The translations under genes and the position numbers were made by a program. From contig NZ_LGYA01000001.1 of assembly GCF_001273755.1 (NCBI RefSeq), positions 1,052,683 through 1,116,682 of the forward strand: a stretch of 64,000 bases of DNA. The letters are read 5' to 3'. The stretch is from Peribacillus butanolivorans. Lineage in GTDB: Bacteria; Bacillota; Bacilli; Bacillales; DSM-1321. Below, one piece after another: positions 42,988 to 52,879 of this stretch (position 1 is its first letter; each line of letters opens with the position of its first letter). A model generated the notes under the pieces. That model worked only from the letters and a program-made list of their open reading frames with translations, did no database searches and had not been told where the DNA came from.

Positions 42988-43514
42988 TCGATGAATCCTC
43001 CTAATAATTTTAAAAATATATTAATGGTGACTGTTTTTCCTTGCAGGAAAAAATCAATTTCACACATTATCAAATACCCTCATTTAAGTTGAAATATCAT
43101 ACGAAGATGCTTGATAATATGTGAATCTTTACCGGAAGTATTTGGCTGGGGTGTTCTATATCGGAACCCTTTGGAATAATTTCCAGTTTTTCGGTATATA
43201 CCCACCTTTATAAAGGATAAAACAAGAGGATGTAATTTATACATATTCATTTGGGGAAATTAATATTATGGTTGTTTTATGAAGGAGAGGTCCAATCCTA
43301 ATGATGAGGAGGATTATATTGAACTATGAGGTGCTTGGCAATGATATGAATCTAAGCTTTCCTTAGTCCTGGCGTGAAAAAATTCACGTTAAAATGGTGT
43401 AAGCAAAAGCTAGTATTGATTTACTAAAGCTGAAAATAGAAAAATAACTCTTGGAATCAAAGTTTTTTAAAAAGATATTCGGGTATAGGATAAGAAAGAA
43501 AGGACTGATCAATA
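42988..43514. other. csp leader region and intergenic gap
   Basis: The left part is the probable csp leader. It holds a hairpin TTTTTCCT/AGGAAAAA (43034-43052) and a longer inverted pair CACATTATCAA (43063-43073) with TTGATAATATGTG (43111-43123, one bulge). To the right, an ATG near 43301 after GAAGGAGAGG opens only 21 codons. I see no other gene. Confidence 0.4.
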
Positions 43515-43628
43515 ATGAAGAAATTATTAAAAAGAGCTGTCATTTTTGCTGCTCCTATAATATTCAGACAAGTAAAGAAACGTTGGAAAAACAAACGTAA
43601 TCAAAAAGCAATGAAGACAGCAAGATAA
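43515..43628 (+). CDS. Small basic peptide, 37 aa
   Basis: The ATG at 43515 follows AAAGGACTG at a good distance and a hairpin terminator lies about 50 bases after the stop. The peptide has a short hydrophobic stretch (AVIFAAPIIF) flanked by strongly basic parts: KKLLKR before it and RQVKKRWKNKRNQKAMKTAR after it. It carries about 14 Lys and Arg and no Asp or Glu. This could be a membrane-associated or nucleic-acid-binding peptide. I do not recognise a named family. Confidence 0.6.
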   Translation: MKKLLKRAVIFAAPIIFRQVKKRWKNKRNQKAMKTAR

Positions 43629-43957
43629 GTTGGTTAAACTATGAGTAAATGAACGATAACCATATGAACTTGGATAAGAGGCGCTGATATAGCGTCTTTT
43701 GTTTTGCTATAATATCAAATCCGCTTAAGGTGATTCATTCACCTCTACATCTTTCCTTCATATCGTGTTAAAATAGTAAGGTTGATTGAAATGAATGCTG
43801 AGTAGCCAAGGCTTAAGCCTTATGATATATTTTTTCATACATATATTGTGTATGTTGGTTTACATACAAAGAAAGGTTGACATTCCAATGTGAAAAATCT
43901 AATTAGCCTTCCTATAAATATATTTAGTGATGACTCCAATAATGAAAGGAACATTTT
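43629..43957. other. Intergenic gap before prfC
   Basis: Contains the terminator at 43675-43705, then AT-rich sequence where the prfC promoter should lie. ACATATATTGTGTATGTT and the following TTTACATAC (about 43840-43870) form loosely repeated pieces. No gene is visible. Confidence 0.4.
43675..43705 (+). terminator. Terminator after the 37-aa gene
   Basis: AAGAGGCGCT and AGCGTCTTTT pair around GATAT with one weak pair, followed by GTTTTG. Confidence 0.7.
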
Positions 43958-45532
43958 ATGACTACATTAAAAGACGAGGTTCAATCCCGACGGACCTTCG
44001 CAATTATCTCCCACCCGGATGCCGGGAAAACAACTTTGACAGAAAAATTATTGCTGTTTGGTGGCGCCATTCGTGATGCCGGGACAGTTAAAGCTAGAAA
44101 AACAGGGAAATATGCAACAAGTGATTGGATGGAGATTGAAAAGCAACGGGGAATTTCCGTTACATCTTCAGTCATGCAGTTTGATTATGATGATTTCCGT
44201 GTGAATATCCTCGATACACCAGGTCACCAAGATTTCAGTGAAGACACATATCGTACATTAATGGCTGTTGACAGCGCAGTGATGATTATCGATTCGGCAA
44301 AAGGGATCGAGGATCAGACGGTTAAATTATTCAAAGTGTGCCGGATGAGAGGAATTCCGATTTTTACATTTATAAACAAAATGGACCGCCAAGGGAAAAT
44401 GCCGCTCGAATTGCTTGCTGAACTTGAAGAAGTACTGGGCATTGAAACATACCCAATGAACTGGCCAATTGGGATGGGAAAAGATTTTGTCGGCATTTAC
44501 GACAGGTTTAATAATCGGATCGAACAGTTCAAAACAGAAGGCGATGAGCGCTTCCTTCCATTGAATGACGAGGGTGAACTCGAGGTGGATCATGAACTAA
44601 AAGATTCACAGTTGTATGAGCAAACTTTAGAAGAAATTATGCTGTTGACGGAAGCGGGGAACCAATTCTCTGAAGAAAACATTGCGAATGGTAAACTTAG
44701 CCCTGTATTTTTCGGAAGTGCTTTAACAACATTTGGGGTTCAGACGTTTTTGGATGCTTATCTTCAGTTTGCACCTGCTCCTCAAGCCCGTATGACAACT
44801 TCAGGTGAAATGAGTCCTGTCAGCAATGATTTTTCAGGTTTCATTTTCAAGATTCAAGCGAATATGAACCCAAAACACCGTGATCGGATTGCTTTTCTTC
44901 GTATCTGTTCTGGTAAATTTGAGCGTGGAATGAGTGTAAACTTGAGCAGAACAGGTAAACCAATTAATCTTTCTTCTTCAACTCAATTCATGGCTGATGA
45001 TCGGAACACGGTAAATGAAGCAGTAAGCGGAGATATTATTGGTTTGTATGATACCGGGAACTACCAAATTGGTGATACAATAACGACAAGTAAAGATATG
45101 TTTCAGTTTGAACGGTTACCTCAGTTTACCCCAGAACTATTCATGCGGGTAACAGCTAAAAACGTTATGAAACAGAAGCATTTCCATAAAGGAATTAACC
45201 AACTAGTACAAGAAGGGGCCATTCAGCTCTTCAAAACAGTTCGGATGGAAGAATATCTGCTTGGTGCGGTTGGTCAGCTTCAATTTGAAGTATTTGAACA
45301 TCGGATGAGAAATGAGTACAATGTTGAGGTCATGATGGAGCGTATGGGTAGTAAAATCACTCGCTGGGCCGAAGATGAAAAGCTTGATGAAAACCTTCAC
45401 AGCTCAAGAAGCATACTAGTTAAAGACCGTTTTGAAAAATATGCATTCCTGTTTGAAAATGAGTTTGCACTTCGTTGGTTCCAGGATAAAAATCCTGACG
45501 TGGAATTATATAATCCAATGGATTTGAAATAA
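43958..45532 (+). CDS. prfC: Peptide chain release factor 3
   Basis: A GTPase that removes release factors 1 and 2 from the ribosome after termination. The 524-residue protein has a complete G domain: [12 protein letters not shown] (G1), RGISVTSSV (G2), [11 protein letters not shown] (G3) and NKMDRQG (G4), followed by the EF-G-like domains 2 and 3 (ITRWAEDE near the end). The ATG at 43958 follows GAAAGGAAC. The gene is alone with its own terminator. RF3 is not universal in bacilli; B. subtilis lacks it, as far as I know. Confidence 0.95.
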   Translation: MTTLKDEVQSRRTFAIISHPDAGKTTLTEKLLLFGGAIRDAGTVKARKTGKYATSDWMEIEKQRGISVTSSVMQFDYDDFRVNILDTPGHQDFSEDTYRTLMAVDSAVMIIDSAKGIEDQTVKLFKVCRMRGIPIFTFINKMDRQGKMPLELLAELEEVLGIETYPMNWPIGMGKDFVGIYDRFNNRIEQFKTEGDERFLPLNDEGELEVDHELKDSQLYEQTLEEIMLLTEAGNQFSEENIANGKLSPVFFGSALTTFGVQTFLDAYLQFAPAPQARMTTSGEMSPVSNDFSGFIFKIQANMNPKHRDRIAFLRICSGKFERGMSVNLSRTGKPINLSSSTQFMADDRNTVNEAVSGDIIGLYDTGNYQIGDTITTSKDMFQFERLPQFTPELFMRVTAKNVMKQKHFHKGINQLVQEGAIQLFKTVRMEEYLLGAVGQLQFEVFEHRMRNEYNVEVMMERMGSKITRWAEDEKLDENLHSSRSILVKDRFEKYAFLFENEFALRWFQDKNPDVELYNPMDLK

Positions 45533-45537
45533 TGGAG

Positions 45538-45568
45538 AAGCCCGTGGTATATACACGGGCTTTTTTTC
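45538..45568 (+). terminator. Terminator of prfC
   Basis: AAGCCCGTG pairs exactly with CACGGGCTT, followed by TTTTT. Confidence 0.92.
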
Positions 45569-46092
45569 ATTATCTGGAGCATTATTAAATATCGAAAGAT
45601 TTTTTGATAGTAGCTTAGCCAAGTATCCATAGCTGTATTTACCTGTTCTTATGTGAAATTACCTAAAGAGCAGATTAATGGAGGACTTCATGATCAATAA
45701 TTTATGTATCTCGTGAGAACTGATATTCAATTTTATGAGAAAAGTTCTTTGTATCAGGGGAGTCTTTAATGAATGGAAATGGTTGGTAAAGGTGAACTTG
45801 GAAGCTGATTCTGTCAGTCGTTGGGAATGTGGGGTAATTTCCCTTGTTATCTTAGGATATTTATGAACCTGTACTAATCGAAGTATGGGTTTCGTTTTGT
45901 GGAAAAAGGAAATGTCGAATCTATTAAGTATCGAATTCTACTAAGAAAGATTATTATTCCTTTGACAATCTTAAGAAACTCATTTATATTAATCTAGTGC
46001 TTTAGTACTTAAAAGCGTTTCAGCAATTGTGAGGGATAGAAGGTCCATCCTTATCTCATAGAATATACAACATGAAAGCGGGGAAATATATT
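45569..46092. other. Intergenic gap before the NhaC gene
   Basis: About 500 bases without a supported gene. Short open pieces occur (for example after AATGGAGGACTTC near 45680, nine codons), and near 45900-45985 the plus strand is open for about 30 codons without a start. It may hold a long leader for the antiporter gene or old gene remains. I could not recognise a known riboswitch. Confidence 0.35.
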
Positions 46093-47472
46093 ATGCGTCT
46101 GGAAGATGCAAAGCTAAAACTTTCTTTACCTGAAGCACTTGGAGTTTTGGCTTTTTTATTCTTAATTATTGCAACAGGTATTATACATTATGGACTTGCC
46201 CCCCATATTCCAATTATAGCGGCTATTCTTTTCTTATTTGTTTATGGAAAGATCAAGAAGCTGCCATTTTCGATTATGGAGGCGGCTATCGTCAAAGGTG
46301 CAGTTTCTGGTATGGGAGCTATCTATATATTCTTTTTCATTGGAATGCTAATTTCGATCTGGATGGCAAGCGGGACGATCCCTACCATCATGTACTATGG
46401 GTTTGACTGGATTTCTGGTGAATATTTCTATGCGGTCACATTTCTGGTGTGTTCGCTAATTGGGCTCTGTATCGGGAGTTCACTTACAACATCAGCCACG
46501 ATCGGAGTTGCTTTCATAGGTATAGCGACGGCGATGGATTTATCGTTGGCGATTACAGCCGGTGCAATCATTTCCGGTGCATTTCTTGGGGATAAAATGT
46601 CTCCATTATCCGACTCGACCAATCTTGCTTCGGGAACGGCTGGAGTGCCATTATTTGAACATATTAATAATATGCTGTGGACAACGATTCCAGGTTTTTT
46701 AATATCTCTGATCATCTTTTACTTCCTTTCACCGAATGTCAAACTGGCTCGTGTTGAGGAGATTGAAGCCATGACCAAAGCCTTGGAAATGGAAACGAAC
46801 ATTAGCATATGGAGTTTGATTCCGTTTGTCATCGTTCTAGTCATGGCTTTGAAAAAGGTGTCGGCGATTCCGACATTGTCAGCAGGAATCGTTTCGGCGG
46901 CTGTCATTGCTTTCATACAAACGCCAAGTTTGACGGTTGCAAAACTAGCAGATATTTTATACGGCGGCTTTGTACTTAAGAGTGGAATGGATCAACTTGA
47001 CTCAATCCTATCGCGGGGCGGCATTGAAAGTATGATGTTCTCCGTTTCGATGGTGTTATTGGCATTGGCGATGGGCGGACTATTGTTTGAATTAGGAGTC
47101 ATCCCTTCTATTTTAAATGCGGTCCAGGATTCATTGACGAGTGTAGCGAAAGTGATTTCCGCTACCGTATTTGCAGGTGTCGGCGTGAATTTCCTAGTGG
47201 GGGAACAGTATTTGTCTGTTATACTGCCTGGGAAAGCCTTTCAGCAGAAATATGAAGATTTAGGCTTGCAGCCAAAAACGCTTGGGAGGGTACTTGAAGA
47301 TGCGGGAACGGTTGTAAATCCTCTGGTTCCTTGGGGTGTCTGCGGTGTATTCTTGACACAGGTATTGGGTGTTTCAACCCTTGAATATGCCCCATTTGCC
47401 TTCTTCTGTTTGCTTTGTCCTTTACTTAGTTTAATTGCTGGGTTTACGAAAATCGGGATACACTATAAGTAA
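46093..47472 (+). CDS. nhaC: Na+/H+ antiporter, NhaC family
   Basis: Exchanges sodium (or an organic anion) for protons across the membrane. The 459-residue protein has about 12 membrane helices. The NhaC-family block SGAFLGDKMSPLSDSTNLASG (about 170-190) is present, followed by VPLFEHI. The family also includes MleN-like malate/lactate antiporters, so the substrate is not certain. I use ATG 46093, with AAAGCGGGG about nine bases upstream; an ATG at 46072 has no ribosome site. It is a single gene with a strong terminator. Confidence 0.85.
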   Translation: MRLEDAKLKLSLPEALGVLAFLFLIIATGIIHYGLAPHIPIIAAILFLFVYGKIKKLPFSIMEAAIVKGAVSGMGAIYIFFFIGMLISIWMASGTIPTIMYYGFDWISGEYFYAVTFLVCSLIGLCIGSSLTTSATIGVAFIGIATAMDLSLAITAGAIISGAFLGDKMSPLSDSTNLASGTAGVPLFEHINNMLWTTIPGFLISLIIFYFLSPNVKLARVEEIEAMTKALEMETNISIWSLIPFVIVLVMALKKVSAIPTLSAGIVSAAVIAFIQTPSLTVAKLADILYGGFVLKSGMDQLDSILSRGGIESMMFSVSMVLLALAMGGLLFELGVIPSILNAVQDSLTSVAKVISATVFAGVGVNFLVGEQYLSVILPGKAFQQKYEDLGLQPKTLGRVLEDAGTVVNPLVPWGVCGVFLTQVLGVSTLEYAPFAFFCLLCPLLSLIAGFTKIGIHYK

Positions 47473-47508
47473 AAAAACAGGCGGTCGATTTCGACCGCCT
47501 GTTTTTTT
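47471..47508 (+). terminator. Terminator of nhaC
   Basis: ACAGGCGGTCG and CGACCGCCTGT form a perfect stem with As before and seven Ts after. Confidence 0.92.
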
Positions 47509-47582
47509 GCTTGAATTTGATTCCAGGTTATTTTAATAACAGATAAAGCAGTCTTCTATAATTAGCTAAAATGCTGTAAATT

Positions 47583-47621
47583 AAAAACCCCCAACATACT
47601 GAAAAACAGAATGCCAGGGGT
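47583..47621 (-). terminator. Terminator of the FtsW-like gene
   Basis: On the minus strand CCCCTGGCATTCTG and CAGTATGTTGGGGG form an interrupted stem, followed by TTTTTAA. Confidence 0.7.
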
Positions 47622-47635
47622 AAAAAACTCAAGTT

Positions 47636-48829
47636 TTATTTTGAGGATGCAATCTCTTCTTTTGGAATGGAAGTAATCGATTCTTTCTGTTCAAGTATAT
47701 TCATTCGCATTACGACATTTTGGAATATGCCCATTGAAATCATAAGCAGTAGTAAGGAAGAACCTCCGTAGCTGATAAATGGGAGGGTAATCCCGGTAAT
47801 TGGAATGAGCCCAGTCACCCCGCCAACGTTGATGCCTACTTGAATGCCAATCATGGATGAAATGCCGATTAATAACAGGCTTCCGAATGGATCTTTGCAT
47901 TTGGCAGAGAGCACAAAACCTCTCAAGACAATAAAACCGAGTGTCAATAGAACGAAAGCTACTCCGAATATTCCGAGCTCTTCCGCAATTATGGCCATAA
48001 TAAAATCTGTATGTGATTCAGGCAGGTACCCGTATTTTTGTACACTGTCCCCGAGTCCGACACCTGTAACGCCGCCTGAACCTATTGCGAACAATGAATT
48101 CACGAGCTGATATCCGTCTCCTCCTGCTGTACCAAAAGGGTCTGCAAAGCCGGTAAAACGAGACACTTTATTTTCAGATAAAACGGATGAGAAATTACCT
48201 GTCACAAGAACTCCTAAAGCAAAAATAGCAACGAACACTAGTGTTATTAAAGAGAGTTTGAAAATACTTTTAAAAGACATGCCAGAGGAAATGATCATGG
48301 TACTTGAAATTAGGAAAATGACGGCTGCCGTTCCATAGTCCGGTTGTATCCCGATTAAAAAACAAATAAATACGAGAAAGAAAATCGGAGGAATAACAGC
48401 TTTATCAATACTATTGATTCGATCCTGTCTTTTTCCGTAAATGGCTGCCAGGTAAATAATCATGGCTAGCTTTGAAAATTCTGCGGGCTGAATAGATTTT
48501 GAACCTACCTTAAACCAACTTGTGGCATTTCCTGCAGTATGACCAAAGATGAAGAGCATCAAAAGGATACCGGCCATTCCAAACATCATTAACATTAAAA
48601 AGTTTTTGTTTTTGTACATCTTATAAGGAAGAATCATCGTCACAATCATTGCTAAGAATGAGATGATAAAGGCCATTTTTTGTTTCTCAAAGAAGAAATC
48701 CATGGACTGGTGGTATCGAGCAACTGCAGTAATCATGCTCGCACTATAAATCATGACTAAACCAAATAGACAGAGTAATACGACAGCGATAAAAATAGGG
48801 AAGTCGTATGCTTTAATAATTCTTTTCAC
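47636..48829 (-). CDS. FtsW/RodA/SpoVE-family (SEDS) glycan polymerase
   Basis: SEDS proteins polymerise peptidoglycan strands together with a class B penicillin-binding protein. The 397-residue protein has about ten membrane helices; the signature parts QPAEFSKLA, IGIQPDYGTA, SESHTDFI-like PESHTDFIMAIIAEELG and the final TLPFISYGGSS are all present. I start it at GTG 48829, eight bases after GAGGTGA; a GTG at 48841 overlaps that site. It stands alone, without a PBP partner or the pycA/ylaN neighbours expected for ftsW in bacilli, so it may be an extra FtsW-like copy. Confidence 0.88.
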   Translation of the reverse strand: MKRIIKAYDFPIFIAVVLLCLFGLVMIYSASMITAVARYHQSMDFFFEKQKMAFIISFLAMIVTMILPYKMYKNKNFLMLMMFGMAGILLMLFIFGHTAGNATSWFKVGSKSIQPAEFSKLAMIIYLAAIYGKRQDRINSIDKAVIPPIFFLVFICFLIGIQPDYGTAAVIFLISSTMIISSGMSFKSIFKLSLITLVFVAIFALGVLVTGNFSSVLSENKVSRFTGFADPFGTAGGDGYQLVNSLFAIGSGGVTGVGLGDSVQKYGYLPESHTDFIMAIIAEELGIFGVAFVLLTLGFIVLRGFVLSAKCKDPFGSLLLIGISSMIGIQVGINVGGVTGLIPITGITLPFISYGGSSLLLLMISMGIFQNVVMRMNILEQKESITSIPKEEIASSK

Positions 48830-49150
48830 TTGTGCGCTCACCTCAAATATGTATGCGCGAAAAAATCGCCTTCTTATATAGTAACGGAAAATCGACTAGA
48901 TAGATAATAATTTTTATTCAATATATGAATTTACCCTCTAAGACTTATTATTAAACCCCTAATCTGATAAATTTATAGACAATCTACTAGATTACTCTTT
49001 AAAGAAGAATCCTACTAGGTACCTTCGATAGAAAATGCAAATACTCCTTCAAAATGGTAGTGAAATTTTTTTCTATTATATTCCATTTGGAAAGTAATAA
49101 TATGTAAAGTAACTTACAATCAAGGTAGGTAAACTGAGGGGGAATAATCT
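48830..49150. other. Intergenic gap between divergent genes
   Basis: AT-rich, no gene. It should contain two divergent promoters. A possible dyad lies near 49013-49026 (CCTACTAGGTACC). I see nothing firm. Confidence 0.3.
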
Positions 49151-50251
49151 ATGGAGCATGTTTATTTATTCACAGGATTTCCGGGTTTCATCAGTAATCA
49201 GTTGATTATGCAGCTATTAAGGCGTGATGAAGCTTTAAATAAAATCTACCTGCTTGTTTTGCCTGAACAAAAGGTAAAAGCAGAAGCAGAAATCAAATCT
49301 ATAGAAAATGAACTGGATGGAGCAAAAGTAGTATTTGAAATGGTGATAGGCGATATAACGAAAGAAAATCTGGATATTCCATTTGATTTAATTCATAATC
49401 TTCAACAAGAAATTACCCATGTTTTTCATCTTGCGGCGATATACGATTTAGCTGTCTCTGAAAAAATTGCTCAGCTAGTTAATGTCGTGGGTACGAAACA
49501 TGTAAATGAATGGGTTAAAGGGTTAACTAAACTTAAGCGATATACCTATTTTAGCACGGCTTATGTTGCGGGTAACCGGGAAGGAAATCTGTACGAGCAT
49601 GAATTGGTCTTTCCAAAAAGCTTTAAGAACCATTATGAACGGACTAAATTTGACGCCGAATTATTGGTCGAGGAGCTTAAAAAAGAGGTTCCGATTACCA
49701 TCATTCGACCTGGTATCGTAAAGGGGCATTCTCAAACAGGGCAAACTATTAAATTTGATGGTCCCTATTTTATCCTTAATTTTCTTGATCGGTTAAGTTT
49801 TCTCCCTTTATTTCCGTATATGTCTTCGGAAAGGGAAACAGTCGTGAACCTGGTTCCAATTGATTATATTATACAGGCAACTGCATATCTGGCATTATAT
49901 AAAGAAAGTGCTGGAAAAACGTATCATTTAACCGATCCTAATCCATGTACGGCTACTGAAGTTTATGAACTATTTGTTGGAGAATTATATAAGAAAAAAC
50001 CAATAGGTTATGTACCAATGGTATTGAGTCAGGCGTTTTTATCAATTCGTCCGGTGCGGACGTATTTAGGAGTTGAAAAAGAAGCCTTGGATTATTTTAC
50101 TTGGAAGGGGCGGTTTGATAGCACTGAAGCCCAAAAAGACTTAGCTGGTTCTGGAATCGTTTGCCCTAATTTCAGGAAAGGTGTTCCGGCTATGGTTGAT
50201 TTTTATTTAAGGTATAAAAATGATAAAGAGTATCAGATTAAAATAAGGTAA
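49151..50251 (+). CDS. NAD(P)-dependent thioester-reductase-like SDR
   Basis: A 366-residue extended SDR of the NAD_binding_4 (fatty acyl-CoA reductase / carboxylic-acid reductase C-domain) group. It shows the nucleotide motif TGFPGFISNQL near the start, the HLAAIYDL segment, FSTAYVAGN with catalytic Ser/Thr, and the catalytic Tyr-x-x-x-Lys in HYERTKFDAELL. Relatives reduce acyl thioesters to aldehydes. There is no carrier or adenylation domain attached. The ATG follows GAGGGGGAA. It is followed after 16 bases by an aldehyde dehydrogenase gene, so the two may handle the same fatty aldehyde (inference). Confidence 0.8.
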   Translation: MEHVYLFTGFPGFISNQLIMQLLRRDEALNKIYLLVLPEQKVKAEAEIKSIENELDGAKVVFEMVIGDITKENLDIPFDLIHNLQQEITHVFHLAAIYDLAVSEKIAQLVNVVGTKHVNEWVKGLTKLKRYTYFSTAYVAGNREGNLYEHELVFPKSFKNHYERTKFDAELLVEELKKEVPITIIRPGIVKGHSQTGQTIKFDGPYFILNFLDRLSFLPLFPYMSSERETVVNLVPIDYIIQATAYLALYKESAGKTYHLTDPNPCTATEVYELFVGELYKKKPIGYVPMVLSQAFLSIRPVRTYLGVEKEALDYFTWKGRFDSTEAQKDLAGSGIVCPNFRKGVPAMVDFYLRYKNDKEYQIKIR

Positions 50252-50267
50252 AACAAGGGGAGAAGTT

Positions 50268-51827
50268 ATGGAAGAATTACATACCAAGTGGGAAGTGTAT
50301 TCTCCGGCAACAGGTGAGAAGATTGCCGAACTTGATGAAACGTCACTGGAGTCTATACCTCATTTATATACGAAATCAAGACAAGCGTTTCAGACCTGGT
50401 CAAAACTTCCTATCAAAGAGCGTCTGCAATATTTAAAATGCCTTCGTTTACTGATGGTTAAAAAAATGGATAAAATAGCTGAGGTTATTTCAAAGGATAC
50501 AGGCAAAGTTAAAATTGAAGCGCTTGTCGCGGATATCATGCCAACTATTGATGCAATTAAGCATATTGAAAAACATGCAGTGAAAGCTCTTTCTAGACAG
50601 AAGGTTTCCACACCATTAATGTTAATTGGGAAAAAATCTTATATTGATTATATGCCCCGTGGAACTGTTCTCGTCATTTCACCCTGGAATTATCCGCTTC
50701 AACTAGCAATGGTACCGATCCTGAATGCTCTTGCTGGTGGGAATACTGTCATTGCCAAACCTTCAGAGGTGACACCTTTAGTGGGAATGTGCATAGATAA
50801 TTTATTTCATGAAGCAGGTTTTCCAGAGGGGACCGTTCAGTTTGCTCATGGAGGGAAAGATTTAGGTGCGTCATTAACTGAGCAGAAACCGGACTATATT
50901 TTTTTTACTGGTTCTGTCAGGACCGGAAAAATAATCGGTGAAGTTGCAGCAAAACAGCTAATTCCAAGTACTTTGGAGCTTGGTGGAAAGGATCCGATGA
51001 TTGTCCTGCGTGATGCGAACTTGGAACGGGCTGTTAATGGAGCGCTTTGGGGGGCTTTTACAAATAGCGGGCAGGTGTGTATGAGTGTTGAACGAATATA
51101 TGTGGAACGTCCCGTTTATAAGGAGTTTCTGTCTTTGCTTAAAGAAAAGGCTAATTCTTTAAAACAGGGAACACGATTAACGGATGATATCGGTTCAATG
51201 ACCTTCCCGGCTCAGATTGATATTGTTGCTGGACACCTAGAGGATGCGCTTAATAAGGGTGCCATACTTGAATCTGGAACCTCACCGAATGATTGGAAAA
51301 CGGGTCAGACCTATTTTATTCCACCGACGATATTGTCCAATGTCAATCATTCAATGAAAATTATGAAAGAAGAAACGTTCGGTCCAGTTCTGCCAGTTGT
51401 ACCATTCGATACGGAGGAAGAAGTCGTCCGGCTAGCAAATGATACTGAGTACGGACTTAATTCGAGCGTTTGGACAAAGGATACGGTAAAAGCAAATCGG
51501 ATAGCATCCCAGTTAGTGACAGGAGCGGTAACGATCAATGATGTGCTGATTACTGTTGCTAATCATTACTTACCCTTTGGTGGTACCAAGCAAAGTGGTA
51601 TCGGCCGTTATCATGGCGAACAAGGAATGCGGATTTTTTGTCATGAAAAAGCCATCATGAAAGACAATGGAAAAAAGAATTCGGAAATTCAATGGTATCC
51701 ATATGAAGGGAAGTATACGAAGTTTTTATCACTGTTCCAACACTACTTTTCTGAAAAAACCAACTGGATTCAATTTGGCAAAGAATATTTACAATTAATT
51801 AAGATATCCAAGGAAAAACGAAAATAG
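50268..51827 (+). CDS. Aldehyde dehydrogenase, paired with the SDR
   Basis: A 519-residue NAD(P)-dependent aldehyde dehydrogenase. Motifs: ISPWNYPLQLAM, the Glu in LELGGKDPMIVL, the catalytic Cys in SGQVCMSVERIYV, and FGGTKQSGIGRYHGEQG near the end. The last 60 residues (SEIQWYPYEGKYTKFLSLF onward) go beyond the usual fold and include a hydrophobic amphipathic part that could touch the membrane, as in long-chain fatty aldehyde dehydrogenases. The ATG follows AAGGGGAGAAG. It forms a two-gene operon with the SDR. The substrate is unproven. Confidence 0.87.
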   Translation: MEELHTKWEVYSPATGEKIAELDETSLESIPHLYTKSRQAFQTWSKLPIKERLQYLKCLRLLMVKKMDKIAEVISKDTGKVKIEALVADIMPTIDAIKHIEKHAVKALSRQKVSTPLMLIGKKSYIDYMPRGTVLVISPWNYPLQLAMVPILNALAGGNTVIAKPSEVTPLVGMCIDNLFHEAGFPEGTVQFAHGGKDLGASLTEQKPDYIFFTGSVRTGKIIGEVAAKQLIPSTLELGGKDPMIVLRDANLERAVNGALWGAFTNSGQVCMSVERIYVERPVYKEFLSLLKEKANSLKQGTRLTDDIGSMTFPAQIDIVAGHLEDALNKGAILESGTSPNDWKTGQTYFIPPTILSNVNHSMKIMKEETFGPVLPVVPFDTEEEVVRLANDTEYGLNSSVWTKDTVKANRIASQLVTGAVTINDVLITVANHYLPFGGTKQSGIGRYHGEQGMRIFCHEKAIMKDNGKKNSEIQWYPYEGKYTKFLSLFQHYFSEKTNWIQFGKEYLQLIKISKEKRK

Positions 51828-51921
51828 AAATTCTAGAATTTTCATCTTATAGAAAAAAAGATTGTAATTTTCACCATTAGCACGTATACTATTAATATAC
51901 TTAATAACTGATTTTCCTTTT

Positions 51922-52018
51922 ACAAAGGGGAGTAGCGTTAGGGTTCGCCCTAAAACAAAGTCGTCATTACGTGAGTGGAGACATTCATCGGCTTTGTTGA
52001 CATGTTTTCATGTTCAGC
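51922..52018 (+). ncRNA. yybP-ykoY riboswitch (Mn2+ sensor)
   Basis: The start AAAGGGGAGTAGCGTTAGGG is characteristic of the yybP-ykoY class, with a following GTCGTCATTACG and GTGGAGACATTCATCGGC region that fits the second arm. It lies directly upstream of a TerC-family gene, the most usual partner, and is followed by a terminator. Manganese binding is known to switch such RNAs on. Confidence 0.85.
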
Positions 52019-52052
52019 AAGACCTTTGCCTATACGGCAGAGGTCTTTTTAT
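52019..52052 (+). terminator. Riboswitch-controlled terminator before ykoY
   Basis: AAGACCTTTGCC and GGCAGAGGTCTT pair around TATAC, followed by TTTATTTT. Confidence 0.9.
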
Positions 52053-52102
52053 TTTGCCAATGCCGATAGCGAGGGAAATACAAACTATTGGAGGTTGAAT
52101 GC

Positions 52103-52879
52103 ATGGAAGCATCAATATTATTGGAATATGGTTGGGTCCTTCTTATCTTGGTTGGATTAGAAGGAATACTCGCTGCAGATAATGCAGTCGTTATGGCTGT
52201 TATGGTTAAACATTTACCAAAAGACCAACAACGAAAAGCCTTGTTTTACGGTCTGATGGGAGCTTTTGTTTTCCGCTTCGCAAGTTTATTCCTTATTTCC
52301 TTTCTTGTCGACGTGTGGCAAGTTCAAGCAATCGGTGCCATTTACTTACTTTTCATTGCTTTTCAGCATATTTACAAAAAATACGCTGGGAAAGGTGAGA
52401 AGGAAGTCACTAAACCTAAGAAACAATCTGGCTTCTGGATGACAGTGGTAAAGGTAGAGGCTGCTGATATTGCTTTTGCGATTGATTCCATGTTGGCTGC
52501 TGTTGCACTGGCTGTTACACTTCCTGCAACAGGTTGGATGAAAGTTGGCGGAATTGATGGGGGGCAATTCGCTGTTATGTTCCTCGGTGGTATGATCGGG
52601 TTGATTATTATGCGATTTGCAGCTAATGGATTTGTGAAATTGCTTCATCAGCGTCCTTCACTTGAAACTGGAGCATTTTTAATTGTAGGTTGGGTTGGGG
52701 TAAAGTTAGCGGTATACACACTTGCACACCCTTCGTTAGCTGTCATCGATCACCATTTCCCGGAATCAACACTTTGGAAATCGATTTTCTGGGGTGTATT
52801 AATCGGTATTGTCATAAGTGCATGGATCATTTCAAGCAAAAAAGAAAAAGAAAAAGAAAAACAAATACAAGAAGCATAA
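52103..52879 (+). CDS. ykoY: TerC-family manganese exporter (YkoY)
   Basis: A 258-residue membrane protein with about seven helices, of the TerC family. B. subtilis YkoY (MeeY) exports manganese and helps load exported enzymes. Key acidic residues in membrane helices are visible in LEGILAADNAVVMAVM and VEAADIAFAIDSMLAAVA. I start it at ATG 52103, after GGAGGTTGA; a TTG at 52088 lies upstream of that site. The riboswitch upstream and the following sigI-rsgI genes match the B. subtilis ykoY region as I recall it. Confidence 0.92.
   Translation: MEASILLEYGWVLLILVGLEGILAADNAVVMAVMVKHLPKDQQRKALFYGLMGAFVFRFASLFLISFLVDVWQVQAIGAIYLLFIAFQHIYKKYAGKGEKEVTKPKKQSGFWMTVVKVEAADIAFAIDSMLAAVALAVTLPATGWMKVGGIDGGQFAVMFLGGMIGLIIMRFAANGFVKLLHQRPSLETGAFLIVGWVGVKLAVYTLAHPSLAVIDHHFPESTLWKSIFWGVLIGIVISAWIISSKKEKEKEKQIQEA

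Noticed and set aside
45569-46092. Sodium- or lithium-type riboswitch before nhaC
   Set aside because: The gap is long enough for a leader RNA, but I could not recognise conserved bases of any known class.
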